From Bacteroidota bacterium (GTDB taxonomy: Bacteria > Bacteroidota > Bacteroidia > Chitinophagales > BACL12), in the NCBI GenBank assembly GCA_016124275.1, contig WGOA01000029.1, positions 1 to 58,876 on the forward strand: a stretch of 58,876 nucleotides of DNA. The letters are read 5' to 3'. The notes under the pieces were generated by a model. That model worked only from the letters and a program-made list of their open reading frames with translations, was not told where the DNA came from and did no database searches. The position numbers were made by a program, and so were the translations under genes. Below are positions 43,316 to 54,560 of the stretch, in pieces (position 1 is the stretch's first letter; the number at the start of each line of letters is the position of its first letter).

Positions 43316-44662
43316 TTGGCGAAAGGGCTGTCCGTCTTTCTGCTGCTTTCCGGCGTTGTTCTCTTGTTGTTCACGCCTGATCGGGCGCAAAGCACGCTGG
43401 TTCTGGTCGGTTTTGGGTTGAGCACAGCGGGTTGGCTGCTGGCACTGGTCCAGTCCTGGAAAGGTCGCAGCCTTGCGTTGATGATAGGGGTCGGACTGCT
43501 CTGCAGGCTCTTGTGGCTGGCTGTGCCGCCGCTGCTGAGCGATGACTGGGTTCGCTACCTCTGGGATGGCTTGCAGGCTCAAGCCGGCCTGAATCCCTAC
43601 GAAGCACTGCCGTCAGCGCTGCCTGGCTTTGCGCCGCAGCTGCTCGGGCAGATGAATTCACCGGACTACTTTTCCATTTATCCCCCCGTTGCACAAGCCG
43701 TTTTTTCGCTGGCAGCCGGGTTGGGAGGTACGGACAATCTCCCCGGCATGCTCCTGATGCTGCGGCTCATCCTCTTTGCCGCGGAATGCCTGACCGTTGG
43801 ATTGCTCTACGTCCTCCTGCCGCAGCAGCACAAATCCAAGGTGCTGGTTTATGCACTTGCCCCGTTGGCCATCATGGAAACGGCTGGCAACATTCACCTG
43901 GAGGGGTTGGCCATCTGCTTCTCGCTCTTAGCAATCTGGTGCTTGCAGCATTGGAGCCAGTCAAAAGCCAATTTCGGGCGAATGGGCACCTGGTTTCAAC
44001 GCGAAGGCTGGTTGATTCCCGCCAGTTTAGCGCTGTCAGCAGCTGTCGGCACCAAACTTCACCCGGTTCTGCTGTTGCTTCCCCTCCCTTTTTGGATCGG
44101 ATGGAAGCGCAGTATAGCCGTGGCCAGCCTGAGCGCGCTCTTTTTTCTCGCCTCGTTTATCCCGTACTGGTCTCCGGTAGTTGCAGCCAACCTCATGGAC
44201 AGTATGGACCTTTATTTCAGAAACTTTGAGTTCAACGGCAGCATTTTTTCTGCCGCAAAATGGCTGGGCTGGCAATGGTCGGGATCCAACCGGATTGCGC
44301 TCATCGGTCCAGTCCTGGGGTTGATTGCCGCTGCGGCCATTATCGGGCTTAGCTTCTACCGCAAGCCGGCAAACACGCAAGCATACATCGCCACGCTGTT
44401 TTGGATAGCAATCATTCACCAGGCGCTGGCCACCACGGTACACCCCTGGTACCTTTTGCCAGCGCTGGCCTGGTCCGTGTTTACCCCCTTTTGGTTCGGT
44501 AGGGTCTGGGCAGCGTTAATTCCGTTGACTTATGTTGCCTATGCAACACCATCCTTCCACCTCCCCGTCTGGGTCTTAACGGTTGAGTACGGGCTCACCC
44601 TAATCGTCCTGATCTGGGACTTGGCCAGCGATGCGAAGCGACAGGAAGAAAGGCTGGCATAA
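43316..44662 (+). CDS. Polytopic GT-C-type glycosyltransferase
   Basis: This 448-residue protein has about eleven hydrophobic segments. DDWVRYLWDGLQAQAGLNPY (about residues 76-95) is the Asp-containing first-loop motif of GT-C enzymes that use polyprenyl-phosphate sugars. VYPP-type (SIYPPVAQAVF) and HPWYLLPALAW segments support this. The start is a TTG at 43316, 3 bases after the previous stop. It would use the lipid-linked sugar made by the DPM1-like enzyme upstream. A bidirectional-looking hairpin at 44668 follows. Confidence 0.82.
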   Translation: MAKGLSVFLLLSGVVLLLFTPDRAQSTLVLVGFGLSTAGWLLALVQSWKGRSLALMIGVGLLCRLLWLAVPPLLSDDWVRYLWDGLQAQAGLNPYEALPSALPGFAPQLLGQMNSPDYFSIYPPVAQAVFSLAAGLGGTDNLPGMLLMLRLILFAAECLTVGLLYVLLPQQHKSKVLVYALAPLAIMETAGNIHLEGLAICFSLLAIWCLQHWSQSKANFGRMGTWFQREGWLIPASLALSAAVGTKLHPVLLLLPLPFWIGWKRSIAVASLSALFFLASFIPYWSPVVAANLMDSMDLYFRNFEFNGSIFSAAKWLGWQWSGSNRIALIGPVLGLIAAAAIIGLSFYRKPANTQAYIATLFWIAIIHQALATTVHPWYLLPALAWSVFTPFWFGRVWAALIPLTYVAYATPSFHLPVWVLTVEYGLTLIVLIWDLASDAKRQEERLA

Positions 44663-44667
44663 AAAAA

Positions 44668-44696
44668 AGCAGGAGTCTTTTTTAAAGACCCCTGCT
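44668..44696 (-). terminator. Rho-independent terminator for the OmpA gene, possibly bidirectional
   Basis: AGCAGGAGTCTTT (44668-44680), TTT loop, AAAGACCCCTGCT (44684-44696) form a 13-bp stem with one mismatch. The A-run at 44662-44669 becomes a T-run on the minus strand, right after the stem, as expected for termination of the gene ending at 44737. Confidence 0.85.
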
Positions 44697-44736
44697 CTCT
44701 CCCTTAGTAAAATCCTTATCGAAGCGCTGAACAGGC

Positions 44737-46386
44737 CTAGTTGCCTGCTACCGGCTTGAATTCAACACGGCGGTTAACCGTGTGCTGTGATTCGTTGCGT
44801 GCATCGCGGAACAGCGGTGCAGCCTCACCTTCGTACTTCATGATGAAGCGACCTTCTGCAACACCGTAGCGATCTTTCAGAATTTTGATCGCAGCTTCGG
44901 CACGCTTGCGGCTCAGGTCTGTGTTGTACGTTTCAGAAGCGCGGGTGTCAGCGTGGCCAACAACTTCGATCTTGAGGCTGCTGTATTTGGTCATCACATC
45001 AGCAACGTAAGCCAATTCATCATAAGCATCAGCACGGACTTCAGAGCTGTTCACGTCAAACATAATGTTGGGAAGGAACCAGTTGGAACCGGCACCACCA
45101 GCAACCGGGGCTACTTTGTTGTCAATCAGCTGCTCGATTTCTTCGGCAGACAGGTAGTTGGGCATAACGTTGGCACAGTCCTGAATAGGGTAATTCGGGC
45201 TGGAGAAAGGCTCGGGGTCCTCACCGTCGGGGCATCCGTCCTTGTCGCTGTCCAGAGCAATGCCCTTGGTGTCAACGGGGTAACCTTCTTTGGTACCTGG
45301 CTCCTGGTCATACTGGTCCAAAACGCCGTCGCCGTCTTCATCAGCACTTTCTGCTGATTTAAGGGCAGAAATTTCTGAGTAGACGTAATCCATTGGGTTG
45401 ACAAACCAGCTGGGTTCCGTAGCCTTACCCCCCAAGTGGATGCTTACACCCACGCTGGTGTAATGCAAAACATCGTTGTTAGGCGTAAAGGTGCGGCCAC
45501 CGAACTCCCAACGCTGACCGTCTAACAGATCGTCAAAGGGGAAAGTGATGCGGTGCTCCAAATCAAGCGAAACGCGCTTGCCCAAGCGGAACTGCAAACC
45601 AGCGCCCAAACTAGCCTGAATACGGGCGTTTAAAGGATCCGAGCTGTCGCCAAAAGACCAGGCATCTTCGTTGTACTCGGCTGTTGACTCAAATTCACCG
45701 TCCATCAACGCTTCAATAGCATCGCGCTGATCTTTGCGATTGTCAAACGAGACGTTCTCAACCGTGTTGTAGAAGTCGTAAACGTTGCCACCAGCATCCA
45801 GGGCGTCGTAAGCTGACTTGTACAACAACATACCACCACCACCTGCGAGGAACACGGACATTACGTTGCTGCCCTTGTGGAATTTCAGGTTGTTGAGGTT
45901 AACCACGGCATCAAGGTTGATGTTGTGGATGTTGGTCTTGTAGTTGTGAACAAAGGCCACGTAGGGGTCGCCGAGATCTCCGAGACCTGGGTTCTCGTAG
46001 CCCAACGCCAGCAATTGATCATTGCGGCCAACGGACTGGCGATCCCAGTTCTGCCCATAAGCTGTACCTCCGGTATAACCAAGGCGCAGCGAAGTGGCAT
46101 AGCCCAAGGCTTTGCGGACATAAGCGCTGTAGCCCAGATTAACGCCTCCGACACCGCCTAAAGGGCGGGTTTTGACGTCACCGGCAATGTTGAGCAGGCC
46201 TACATTCAGCCCAACAGCCCACATGTTGCGGGGCTTTGCCGGGTAAGCGGTTTCATCCGCCATAAATTGCTCGTGCTGCTCTAACCGGCTTTCCGGAATC
46301 AATTCTTCGTTAATGACCTGACCCTGCGCAAACAAAAAGTTTGCAGAGAGTGCCAAAACGGCCAATAGGTATACTCTTTTGCTCAT
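44737..46386 (-). CDS. OmpA-family outer-membrane protein with thrombospondin type 3 repeats
   Basis: From ATG 46386 the 549-residue protein has a signal peptide (SKRVYLLAVLALSANFLFAQ), an N-terminal region of aromatic-rich strands, likely a beta-barrel (about 40-340), calcium-binding DxDxDG repeats (DEDGDGVLDQYDQEP, DSDKDGCPDGEDPEP), and a C-terminal OmpA domain (IMFDVNSSEVRADAYDELA ... VVGHADTRASETYNTDLSRKRAEA) that binds peptidoglycan. It is a paralog of the adjacent 46528 gene. It has its own promoter (46448-46478), so it is not only read through from the upstream gene. Confidence 0.92.
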   Translation of the reverse strand: MSKRVYLLAVLALSANFLFAQGQVINEELIPESRLEQHEQFMADETAYPAKPRNMWAVGLNVGLLNIAGDVKTRPLGGVGGVNLGYSAYVRKALGYATSLRLGYTGGTAYGQNWDRQSVGRNDQLLALGYENPGLGDLGDPYVAFVHNYKTNIHNINLDAVVNLNNLKFHKGSNVMSVFLAGGGGMLLYKSAYDALDAGGNVYDFYNTVENVSFDNRKDQRDAIEALMDGEFESTAEYNEDAWSFGDSSDPLNARIQASLGAGLQFRLGKRVSLDLEHRITFPFDDLLDGQRWEFGGRTFTPNNDVLHYTSVGVSIHLGGKATEPSWFVNPMDYVYSEISALKSAESADEDGDGVLDQYDQEPGTKEGYPVDTKGIALDSDKDGCPDGEDPEPFSSPNYPIQDCANVMPNYLSAEEIEQLIDNKVAPVAGGAGSNWFLPNIMFDVNSSEVRADAYDELAYVADVMTKYSSLKIEVVGHADTRASETYNTDLSRKRAEAAIKILKDRYGVAEGRFIMKYEGEAAPLFRDARNESQHTVNRRVEFKPVAGN

Positions 46387-46447
46387 GGATTTACTGTTGT
46401 TCTCGGATTTTAGGAAGGGCACATGAACCTTCTCGTTCATATGTCGC

Positions 46448-46478
46448 CAAAAATAGCAACTCTGATGCAACGATCAAA
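46448..46478 (-). promoter_or_regulatory. Consensus Bacteroidota promoter (TTTG-N19-TATTTTTG) for OmpA gene
   Basis: On the minus strand, TTTG (46475-46478) is followed by exactly 19 bases and TATTTTTG (46448-46455). This is a full match to the TTTG-N19-TAnnTTTG consensus described in Bacteroides. It lies 60 bases upstream of the ATG at 46386 and inside the longer frame from 46470, which is thereby excluded. Confidence 0.8.
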
Positions 46479-46527
46479 TTGATTTTAGCGTCCGTTGCTT
46501 TTCGGCGGTATAATCGATGTATTTTTT

Positions 46528-48240
46528 TTATTCCCCCACTACGGCCCGGAATTCAACCCGTCGGTTCATGTAGTGGTCGGCTTCCTTCGCTGCATTGGGG
46601 ACCAGGTTCTCTTGTTCCCCTACATAGCGAAGAATAAAACGGTTAGCATCAATGCTGTAGCGCTGGACCATGTGGTTAATCGCATTAACCGCCCGGCGGC
46701 GCGACAAATCCATGTTGTACTCCTCGGTATTGCGAATATCCGTGAAGCCGATAACCTCTACTTTGAGCTTGGGATACAGCGTCATCACGTCAGCTACGTG
46801 CTTAAGCTCGGGGTAAAACTCGGTCTTAAGCTCATCGCGGTCAAGATCAAAGTGGATCATGGGCAGGTACCAGTCGGATCCTCCGGCGGAAATGCTGGGA
46901 TCTCCGAGCATCTCTTGCACAATTCTCCGGACAGCCGGCTCATCAATGGCGCCCAGCGGACCTACGTTGACGCAATTCTGAATGGGTCGTTCCGGCGAAG
47001 AAAAAGGCTCTGGGTCATCACAATCCGGGCATCCGTCCTTGTCGGAATCAAGGGTTACCCCTCGGGTATCCACCGGGCAATCCTCGCGGGTATCGGGCTC
47101 CTGATCAAGAATATTGAGGACACCGTCGCCATCATCGTCTCCAAGATCTGCCTGGCTGGCATCTGCCTGGTCGTAGCTGAAGGTTAACGGGTTAATCCAC
47201 CAGGAAGGGATATCGTTGCGGCTTTTCTTACCCAGGTGGTAATTGAGGTGAAGCGACGAATAATGGTAGGTGTCAAAATCCATGGTCAGCGTGTTGGTCT
47301 CTTCCCAACGCTGCCCATCCAACAGGTCGTCGTTGGTAAACTTGACCTTGTGCTCCAGAGCAAGCGACAACTTGTCTGTTAAAAGAACATGGATGCCAAA
47401 GCCGCCGGTTACCACGGGCTTATAAGCGCGATTAAACAAACTGGGATCATCGCGGTGGCCTTCAGCCGGCGTTTCGTATTCGCCATCGTAGATCTCGGCC
47501 AGGGCATCAAGAATTGCCCCGCGATCTTCAAAATCTCCACCACCTAAAGCGCGGGCCGGGGAATAATCGTACATCATCCCATTGGCATCCAACTGGTCGT
47601 AGTTGGTTTCGTACGTACCCACGCCGATACCGACGATGGCATTGAGACCAACTCTGTTGCGGTCTTTGTGGTATTTAATGTTGTTCAGCGTGAAAATAGC
47701 TTCAACGGACAGGTCGTTGATTTTAGCTCTGTAATTGTGGTAAACAATACCCGGACTGTCCGCGTAATTGAGGTTTGGATCTTCGCGGCCGTTCAAGACC
47801 GGGTTTCGGTCCAGGCCGGCACTGGGCTGCCAGTTTTGGCCATAGGCTGTGCCTTGAAAATACTCACCGCGCAGCGACACTGCGTAGCCCAGAGCCTTTC
47901 GCAGATGAATCCCGTAACCAAGTGCGGGCAGGTGGTCCTTTCCGTCGCCTGTCCAATTGGTTTTTACGTCACCGCTAACCTGGACAATGCCTCCACTCAC
48001 CCCGATCTCCCACATATTGCGCGGTCGGGCAGGGAAATTGGAAGTCTGTGCTTCAAAAGCTGCCTGTTGAGCCATCCGGCTTTTCGGAATCTTTTCGTAT
48101 TTGGAAAGAGAATCCTGGGCCTGCGCTGTCCATCCTGAACCCATGGCGGTCAGAAAGACAACAACAACGAAAAAAGGGAAGCGCTGGAGCATAAAAAGCG
48201 GGGCTCTTGGGATCATTTTGGTCCAGCGTTTTTTACGCAT
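46528..48240 (-). CDS. OmpA-family outer-membrane protein, paralog of the neighbouring gene
   Basis: The ~570-residue protein has a signal peptide (LQRFPFFVVVVFLTAMGSGWTAQAQ), an N-terminal barrel-like region, DxDGDG calcium repeats (DDDGDGVLNILDQEPD, DSDKDGCPDCDDPEP) and a C-terminal OmpA domain (MIHFDLDRDELKTEFYPELK ... GFTDIRNTEEYNMDLSRRRA). It matches the 44737 gene in domain order and in many segments (FPARPRNMWEIGVSGGI against YPAKPRNMWAVGLNVGL). The start could be 48240, 48216 or 48192; all keep a signal peptide. The 48249 TTG lies within the promoter. Confidence 0.9.
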   Translation of the reverse strand: MRKKRWTKMIPRAPLFMLQRFPFFVVVVFLTAMGSGWTAQAQDSLSKYEKIPKSRMAQQAAFEAQTSNFPARPRNMWEIGVSGGIVQVSGDVKTNWTGDGKDHLPALGYGIHLRKALGYAVSLRGEYFQGTAYGQNWQPSAGLDRNPVLNGREDPNLNYADSPGIVYHNYRAKINDLSVEAIFTLNNIKYHKDRNRVGLNAIVGIGVGTYETNYDQLDANGMMYDYSPARALGGGDFEDRGAILDALAEIYDGEYETPAEGHRDDPSLFNRAYKPVVTGGFGIHVLLTDKLSLALEHKVKFTNDDLLDGQRWEETNTLTMDFDTYHYSSLHLNYHLGKKSRNDIPSWWINPLTFSYDQADASQADLGDDDGDGVLNILDQEPDTREDCPVDTRGVTLDSDKDGCPDCDDPEPFSSPERPIQNCVNVGPLGAIDEPAVRRIVQEMLGDPSISAGGSDWYLPMIHFDLDRDELKTEFYPELKHVADVMTLYPKLKVEVIGFTDIRNTEEYNMDLSRRRAVNAINHMVQRYSIDANRFILRYVGEQENLVPNAAKEADHYMNRRVEFRAVVGE

Positions 48241-48253
48241 ACAAACCAAGTGG

Positions 48254-48284
48254 CGAAACTAGATGAAAAAAATGAGCCCACCAA
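48254..48284 (-). promoter_or_regulatory. Probable promoter for the second OmpA gene
   Basis: On the minus strand TTG (48282-48284), a 20-base spacer and TAGTTTCG (48254-48261), one mismatch from TAnnTTTG, precede the ATG at 48240. Confidence 0.45.
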
Positions 48285-48480
48285 TTGATAAAAGGGGGAA
48301 ACTGTTGGAAAATGGGTTGGCATCTTATTGATTTACACAAACTTACGCAGCCGAGTTTATCATCCTGCATGAAAGCAACCAGGCTGAATTATAGAATAAA
48401 AAATGTGCGAAAAAAGGAATCAAACGCACGTTGAAACGGGAAAATTCAGTCAATTCCTGCTCGCGGCGCAAACAGGTTGA

Positions 48481-50295
48481 TCAACGAACCAGCGTTATTG
48501 ACCCGGATCGCTTAATGACTTCGCCTTCCGACGAAACGGCATCCAGGTAGTACAAGTAAGTGCCCACTTCCTGATTCTTGCCGGAGAAAGTGCCGTCCCA
48601 ACCAATATTGATGTCATTGGTGGCAAAAACTTCTTGTCCCCAGCGGTTGTAAATGCGCAACAGGAACCGGTTTACATAGGGCGTCCGGATGATAAACAGG
48701 TCATTCAATCCATCGCCATTAGGGCTAAATGCATTGGGAATGGCCAGCGTGCGGATCACAACGATTTCTGTAGAATCCACTACCGCGCAACCCGAACCGT
48801 CCACCACTGTCAGCACATACCAAAGGGTAAACTCCGGACTGGCTATGGGGTTTTCGCAATTGGTGCAGCTCAGGCTGGTCGGGGGTGTCCAGGTCCAGGA
48901 AGCCACCGGAGTCGCGTTGGTTACCGGAGTCAATTCCACCGAACCACCACCCGGAATGGGCAGGTACGTGCCCGCATCAAGGGTTAACTCCTCCGGCTCC
49001 TCTACGGTGAACGGCGTTTGTACGATGCATCCGTCGCTGTCCTGCACAAACAGCGCGTAGGTACCGGCTGCCAGGCCTCCCAGGACAACATCCGGCGTAT
49101 ACGTCACGCCGTCAATGCTGTACAAATACGGCGGATAGCCGCCTATGGCACTGGCGGTTACCGCACCGGTGGTATCGCCATAGCATAAGTTATCCTGCAC
49201 ATCGTCCACTTGCGGAAAGAGCAGATTTTCCTCGATGATCTCTACCGGAAATTCCACCAGACAGCCGTTCGCATCTCTGGATGTTACCGTGTACAATCCT
49301 GCACTCAGGCCGCCGAACAATCCAATGGGCTGAAAGGTAACGCCATCCAGGCTGTAGCTAAACGTGCCCAGACCCGTTCCCCCGGAAGCGGTGACGGCCA
49401 AAAGCCCGTTGCTGCCCCCTGGGCAATACACATTGACCAGAGAATCCAGGGAAAAGAACGTTTCCGGTGGATCAGTCAGTGTAAAATCGGTGGTACTGGA
49501 ACAACCAGAGCCATCCACCATCACCAGGGTATAATCGCCGGCTGGAACCCCACTCAACACCGACGTGTCTGCCGTGGTTTCGGTAAATCCGGTGCTCCAT
49601 GTAAAGTTGTAGGGTCCGGCGGTGTTGCCTACGGCAGTAATCTGACCGGAAGCATCACCGAAGCAAAGGGGATCAACCGTCTCGTAAAGCGGCGGCTCAC
49701 AGCAGGTCAAAAGCGGACCGCTGAACACGATATTGGGGTCGAAGTTGCAGTTGAAATTGCTCCAGGAACCGGCTTCCCCATCGGCCAGCGTATTGAGCGT
49801 AATGCCCAGATCGGCCCCTTCAATGCAGGCCGAGGCATCCAGCGTGGTTACTTCAAAACAAAACTCTACCCAGTGCGGAGCCGGGCAGGCGTCATTGTCC
49901 CCATAATTGTTGCCGGGATTGCCATCCAGTGGACCTCCGCTGCCTGAATCGTAATAAAATCCGGGGCCGTAGGTTGCCCCGGTAGCCGAGCTGGTAATGC
50001 TGGCGTACAGTGCCCAGTTGCCGTTGCCATCACAACTGGCTGGAAAGGTGATCGCCGTAATCGTGGTTGCATCCCAACCGGGTCCAAGAATAATCTCAAA
50101 ACCGTGGAACCAGTTCGCAGAAATGGAATTCCAGGTATTGACGCTCAGGCAAATCTCCACCGTTTGGCCGGCCTCATAAAACGTGCCCGTACCGCCATAA
50201 CCAGGCGTTGATGTCGTATCCCAAGTAGTCAAACACTGGGCTTGAAGACCGGAAAACGAAGCCAACAGCAGCAAATAAATCAATAAACTTTTCAT
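48481..50295 (-). CDS. SprB-repeat protein with gliding-motility type C-terminal domain
   Basis: The 604-residue protein has a signal peptide (MKSLLIYLLLLASFSGLQAQ), an unassigned ~190-residue N-terminal beta domain, and three SprB-type repeats (about residues 210-430) each with LCFGDASGQITA / GDTTGAVTASAIGGYPPYLYSIDG-like segments and GLxAGxYTL endings. A PKD-like stretch with SCTNCENPIASPE follows. The C-terminal ~85 residues (IPNAFSPNGDGLNDLFIIR ... LRIYNRWGQEVFATND) are the gliding-motility-associated type B T9SS sorting domain. SprB-like adhesins are propelled along the cell surface in gliding Bacteroidota; this short version may be an adhesin or a matrix protein. Confidence 0.92.
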   Translation of the reverse strand: MKSLLIYLLLLASFSGLQAQCLTTWDTTSTPGYGGTGTFYEAGQTVEICLSVNTWNSISANWFHGFEIILGPGWDATTITAITFPASCDGNGNWALYASITSSATGATYGPGFYYDSGSGGPLDGNPGNNYGDNDACPAPHWVEFCFEVTTLDASACIEGADLGITLNTLADGEAGSWSNFNCNFDPNIVFSGPLLTCCEPPLYETVDPLCFGDASGQITAVGNTAGPYNFTWSTGFTETTADTSVLSGVPAGDYTLVMVDGSGCSSTTDFTLTDPPETFFSLDSLVNVYCPGGSNGLLAVTASGGTGLGTFSYSLDGVTFQPIGLFGGLSAGLYTVTSRDANGCLVEFPVEIIEENLLFPQVDDVQDNLCYGDTTGAVTASAIGGYPPYLYSIDGVTYTPDVVLGGLAAGTYALFVQDSDGCIVQTPFTVEEPEELTLDAGTYLPIPGGGSVELTPVTNATPVASWTWTPPTSLSCTNCENPIASPEFTLWYVLTVVDGSGCAVVDSTEIVVIRTLAIPNAFSPNGDGLNDLFIIRTPYVNRFLLRIYNRWGQEVFATNDINIGWDGTFSGKNQEVGTYLYYLDAVSSEGEVIKRSGSITLVR

Positions 50296-50420
50296 GCAAA
50301 TTTCGAAAAGGTGGAGGGAAAGCGCTTAAAAGCCACCTATGAAAATACGGTTTCTGCTCGAAAGGGGAAGTTTAACGGGGCAAATGACGAATTTTGCCCT
50401 TCTTTTCAGGTTCCGATACC

Positions 50421-52565
<2,145 letters not shown>

Positions 52566-52614
52566 ATGCTACCGCCTAATCGCTTGCGTTTAAGCTTAGC
52601 TCCATCTCAACGCG

Positions 52615-52650
52615 AAATTTGGGCGTAACGCGTTCTTTGGGGTTTTTACG
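52615..52650. repeat. Third copy of the palindromic-element arm
   Basis: This stretch in the convergent gap between the ABC-F and ABC exporter genes (AAATTTGGGCGTAACGCG ... TTTGGGGTTTTTACG) aligns with 16385-16420 in about 29 of 36 columns. It is the right-hand half of the two-tier palindrome with the left half missing. Confidence 0.65.
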
Positions 52651-52656
52651 ATGCAT

Positions 52657-54501
52657 TCACTGGTAGCCCTGTGCTTGCAGGCCGAACAGCTCTGCGTACA
52701 AGCCGCCAGCCAGGAGCAACTCTTCATGGCTGCCGATTTCTTCCAGCCTCCCATTGCGCAGCACCAGAATCCGGTCGGCCATGCGCACCGTGCTGAAGCG
52801 GTGAGAGATCAACACCGCGGTCTTGCCTTTGGTCAACTCCGCAAAGCGCTCAAAAACTTCGTACTCCGCCCGGGCATCAAGGGCGGCAGTGGGCTCATCC
52901 AGGATCAGCAGTTGGGCATCGCGCATGTAAGCGCGACCAAGCGCAATCTTTTGCCATTCGCCGCCGCTTAGGTCCACACCCCCTTCGAACCGCCGGCCCA
53001 ACATGGTGTCATACCCTTTGGGCAGTTTGCTGATGACCGTGTCCGCTAAACTCCGGGCTGCCGAATCTTCAATACGGCTGCGCTTTTCGCGGTCGTCGAT
53101 TCGGCCAACGGCAATGTTCTCGGACGCCACGAGGCTGAAGCGCACAAAGTCCTGAAAGATCACGCCCACCATGGCGCGGAGGCCATCCAGGTTGTATTCG
53201 CGCAAGTCTCGGCCTTCGAGCAGAATACGACCCTCCGTGGGGTCGTAGAGCCGGGCCATCAACTTGACCAACGTGGTTTTTCCGGCCCCGTTTTCGCCCA
53301 CCAAGGCCAACTTTTGTCCTGCGGGCAAGTCAAAGCTCAGGTCGCGCAAGACCCATCGCTCTGTACCTGGGTAGCGAAACCCAACCCCTTCGAACTGAAA
53401 GCCCTGCTTCAAAACCGAGGGTACCGGCAAGGGTTGGGCTGCCTGGGCAATAGAGGGCTGCATTTCCAAAAAGTCGAAGAGGTCTTGCAGGTAAAGCGCC
53501 CGCTGTGCGATGCCCGAAAGCCGCTGCAACATGCCCTGGAGCAAGGACCGGGTGCGGCTAAAGCTGCCGGCAAGAAACGTAAGTTCCCCTACGGAAATGC
53601 GCCCGTCCAGCGTTTGCAGCAAAATCACCACATACGCAGCGTAATAACCCGCATCCCCCAAAGTGTTAAAAATGCTTCCATAGGCCGCGCGGCGCACCGA
53701 CAACTTTTTGTTGACTTGGTAGTACTGATCGGCCAATGCTTTGAAACGGTCGCGCAAAAAGCCGGCCAACCCAAACACTTTCACTTCCTTGGCGGTCTGG
53801 TCACTGGCGCCAATCAGGCGCAGGTAGTCCAGTTCGCGTCGCTGAGGCGTCCAACTGCGTGTCAGGGAATAGGTGCGCTGGTTGAACCAAGTTTCGTTAA
53901 AAAAAACGGGGAGCACCGCCAACACCAGAATCAACAACAGCCAGGGGTTGAACACGAGCAATCCGCCGGCCAGAAACACAATGGTTACGGCATCCTGCGC
54001 TTGTTGCAACAATTGGGTCATGAGCACGGTCCGGCCTAAGGTCTGCTGCCGGGCCCGCTCCATTTTGTCGTAAAACGACGCATCCTCAAACTGGGGCAAA
54101 TCCAGCCGCGAAGCCTGCTCAATCAACAAAACGGAGGTCTCGTTGGCAAACAGATCGCCCAACAAGGCATCCAGCAAAGCAATGCCGCGGTTAAACAACG
54201 CGGAAAGAAAAACCAACCCAAATTCCAACCCGACATAGTTCCAAAGCATGGACGTATCGCGCTCCGCAACTGGCAGGGCAGCTTGTGCGATGACCGCATC
54301 AATAATCAGTTTGCCCACATACAATTGGAGCAATGGCATGGTGGACTCCAACAAGCGCAACACCACGTTACCGGCCGTCATGCCCCGATGGGTGCGCCAG
54401 ATCAACCCAAAAAACTTGGGCAGTGTGCGAAGCGCTTTCAGGGTTTCTTTAAAACCCGGATCTGCATTTTCGTCAAACGATTCGCTGCGCGGAACACCCA
54501 T
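52657..54501 (-). CDS. ABC exporter, fused permease/ATPase
   Basis: This 614-residue half-transporter has about six membrane helices (residues ~40-330) and one ATPase domain. Walker A is GENGAGKTTLVKL, signature LSGGEWQKIALGR, Walker B LLILDEPTAALDA and the H-loop ISHRFSTVRMAD. It would work as a homodimer. The substrate may be a lipid, peptide or drug; the sequence does not tell. It converges with ABC-F and is 59 bases from the AI-2E-family gene upstream, on the same strand. Confidence 0.93.
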   Translation of the reverse strand: MGVPRSESFDENADPGFKETLKALRTLPKFFGLIWRTHRGMTAGNVVLRLLESTMPLLQLYVGKLIIDAVIAQAALPVAERDTSMLWNYVGLEFGLVFLSALFNRGIALLDALLGDLFANETSVLLIEQASRLDLPQFEDASFYDKMERARQQTLGRTVLMTQLLQQAQDAVTIVFLAGGLLVFNPWLLLILVLAVLPVFFNETWFNQRTYSLTRSWTPQRRELDYLRLIGASDQTAKEVKVFGLAGFLRDRFKALADQYYQVNKKLSVRRAAYGSIFNTLGDAGYYAAYVVILLQTLDGRISVGELTFLAGSFSRTRSLLQGMLQRLSGIAQRALYLQDLFDFLEMQPSIAQAAQPLPVPSVLKQGFQFEGVGFRYPGTERWVLRDLSFDLPAGQKLALVGENGAGKTTLVKLMARLYDPTEGRILLEGRDLREYNLDGLRAMVGVIFQDFVRFSLVASENIAVGRIDDREKRSRIEDSAARSLADTVISKLPKGYDTMLGRRFEGGVDLSGGEWQKIALGRAYMRDAQLLILDEPTAALDARAEYEVFERFAELTKGKTAVLISHRFSTVRMADRILVLRNGRLEEIGSHEELLLAGGLYAELFGLQAQGYQ

Positions 54502-54560
54502 GGATCAAGGTCGTGTTATTGAGCCGTAAACAAAAGCCCTTCGCCTCAAAAAAAAACTGA

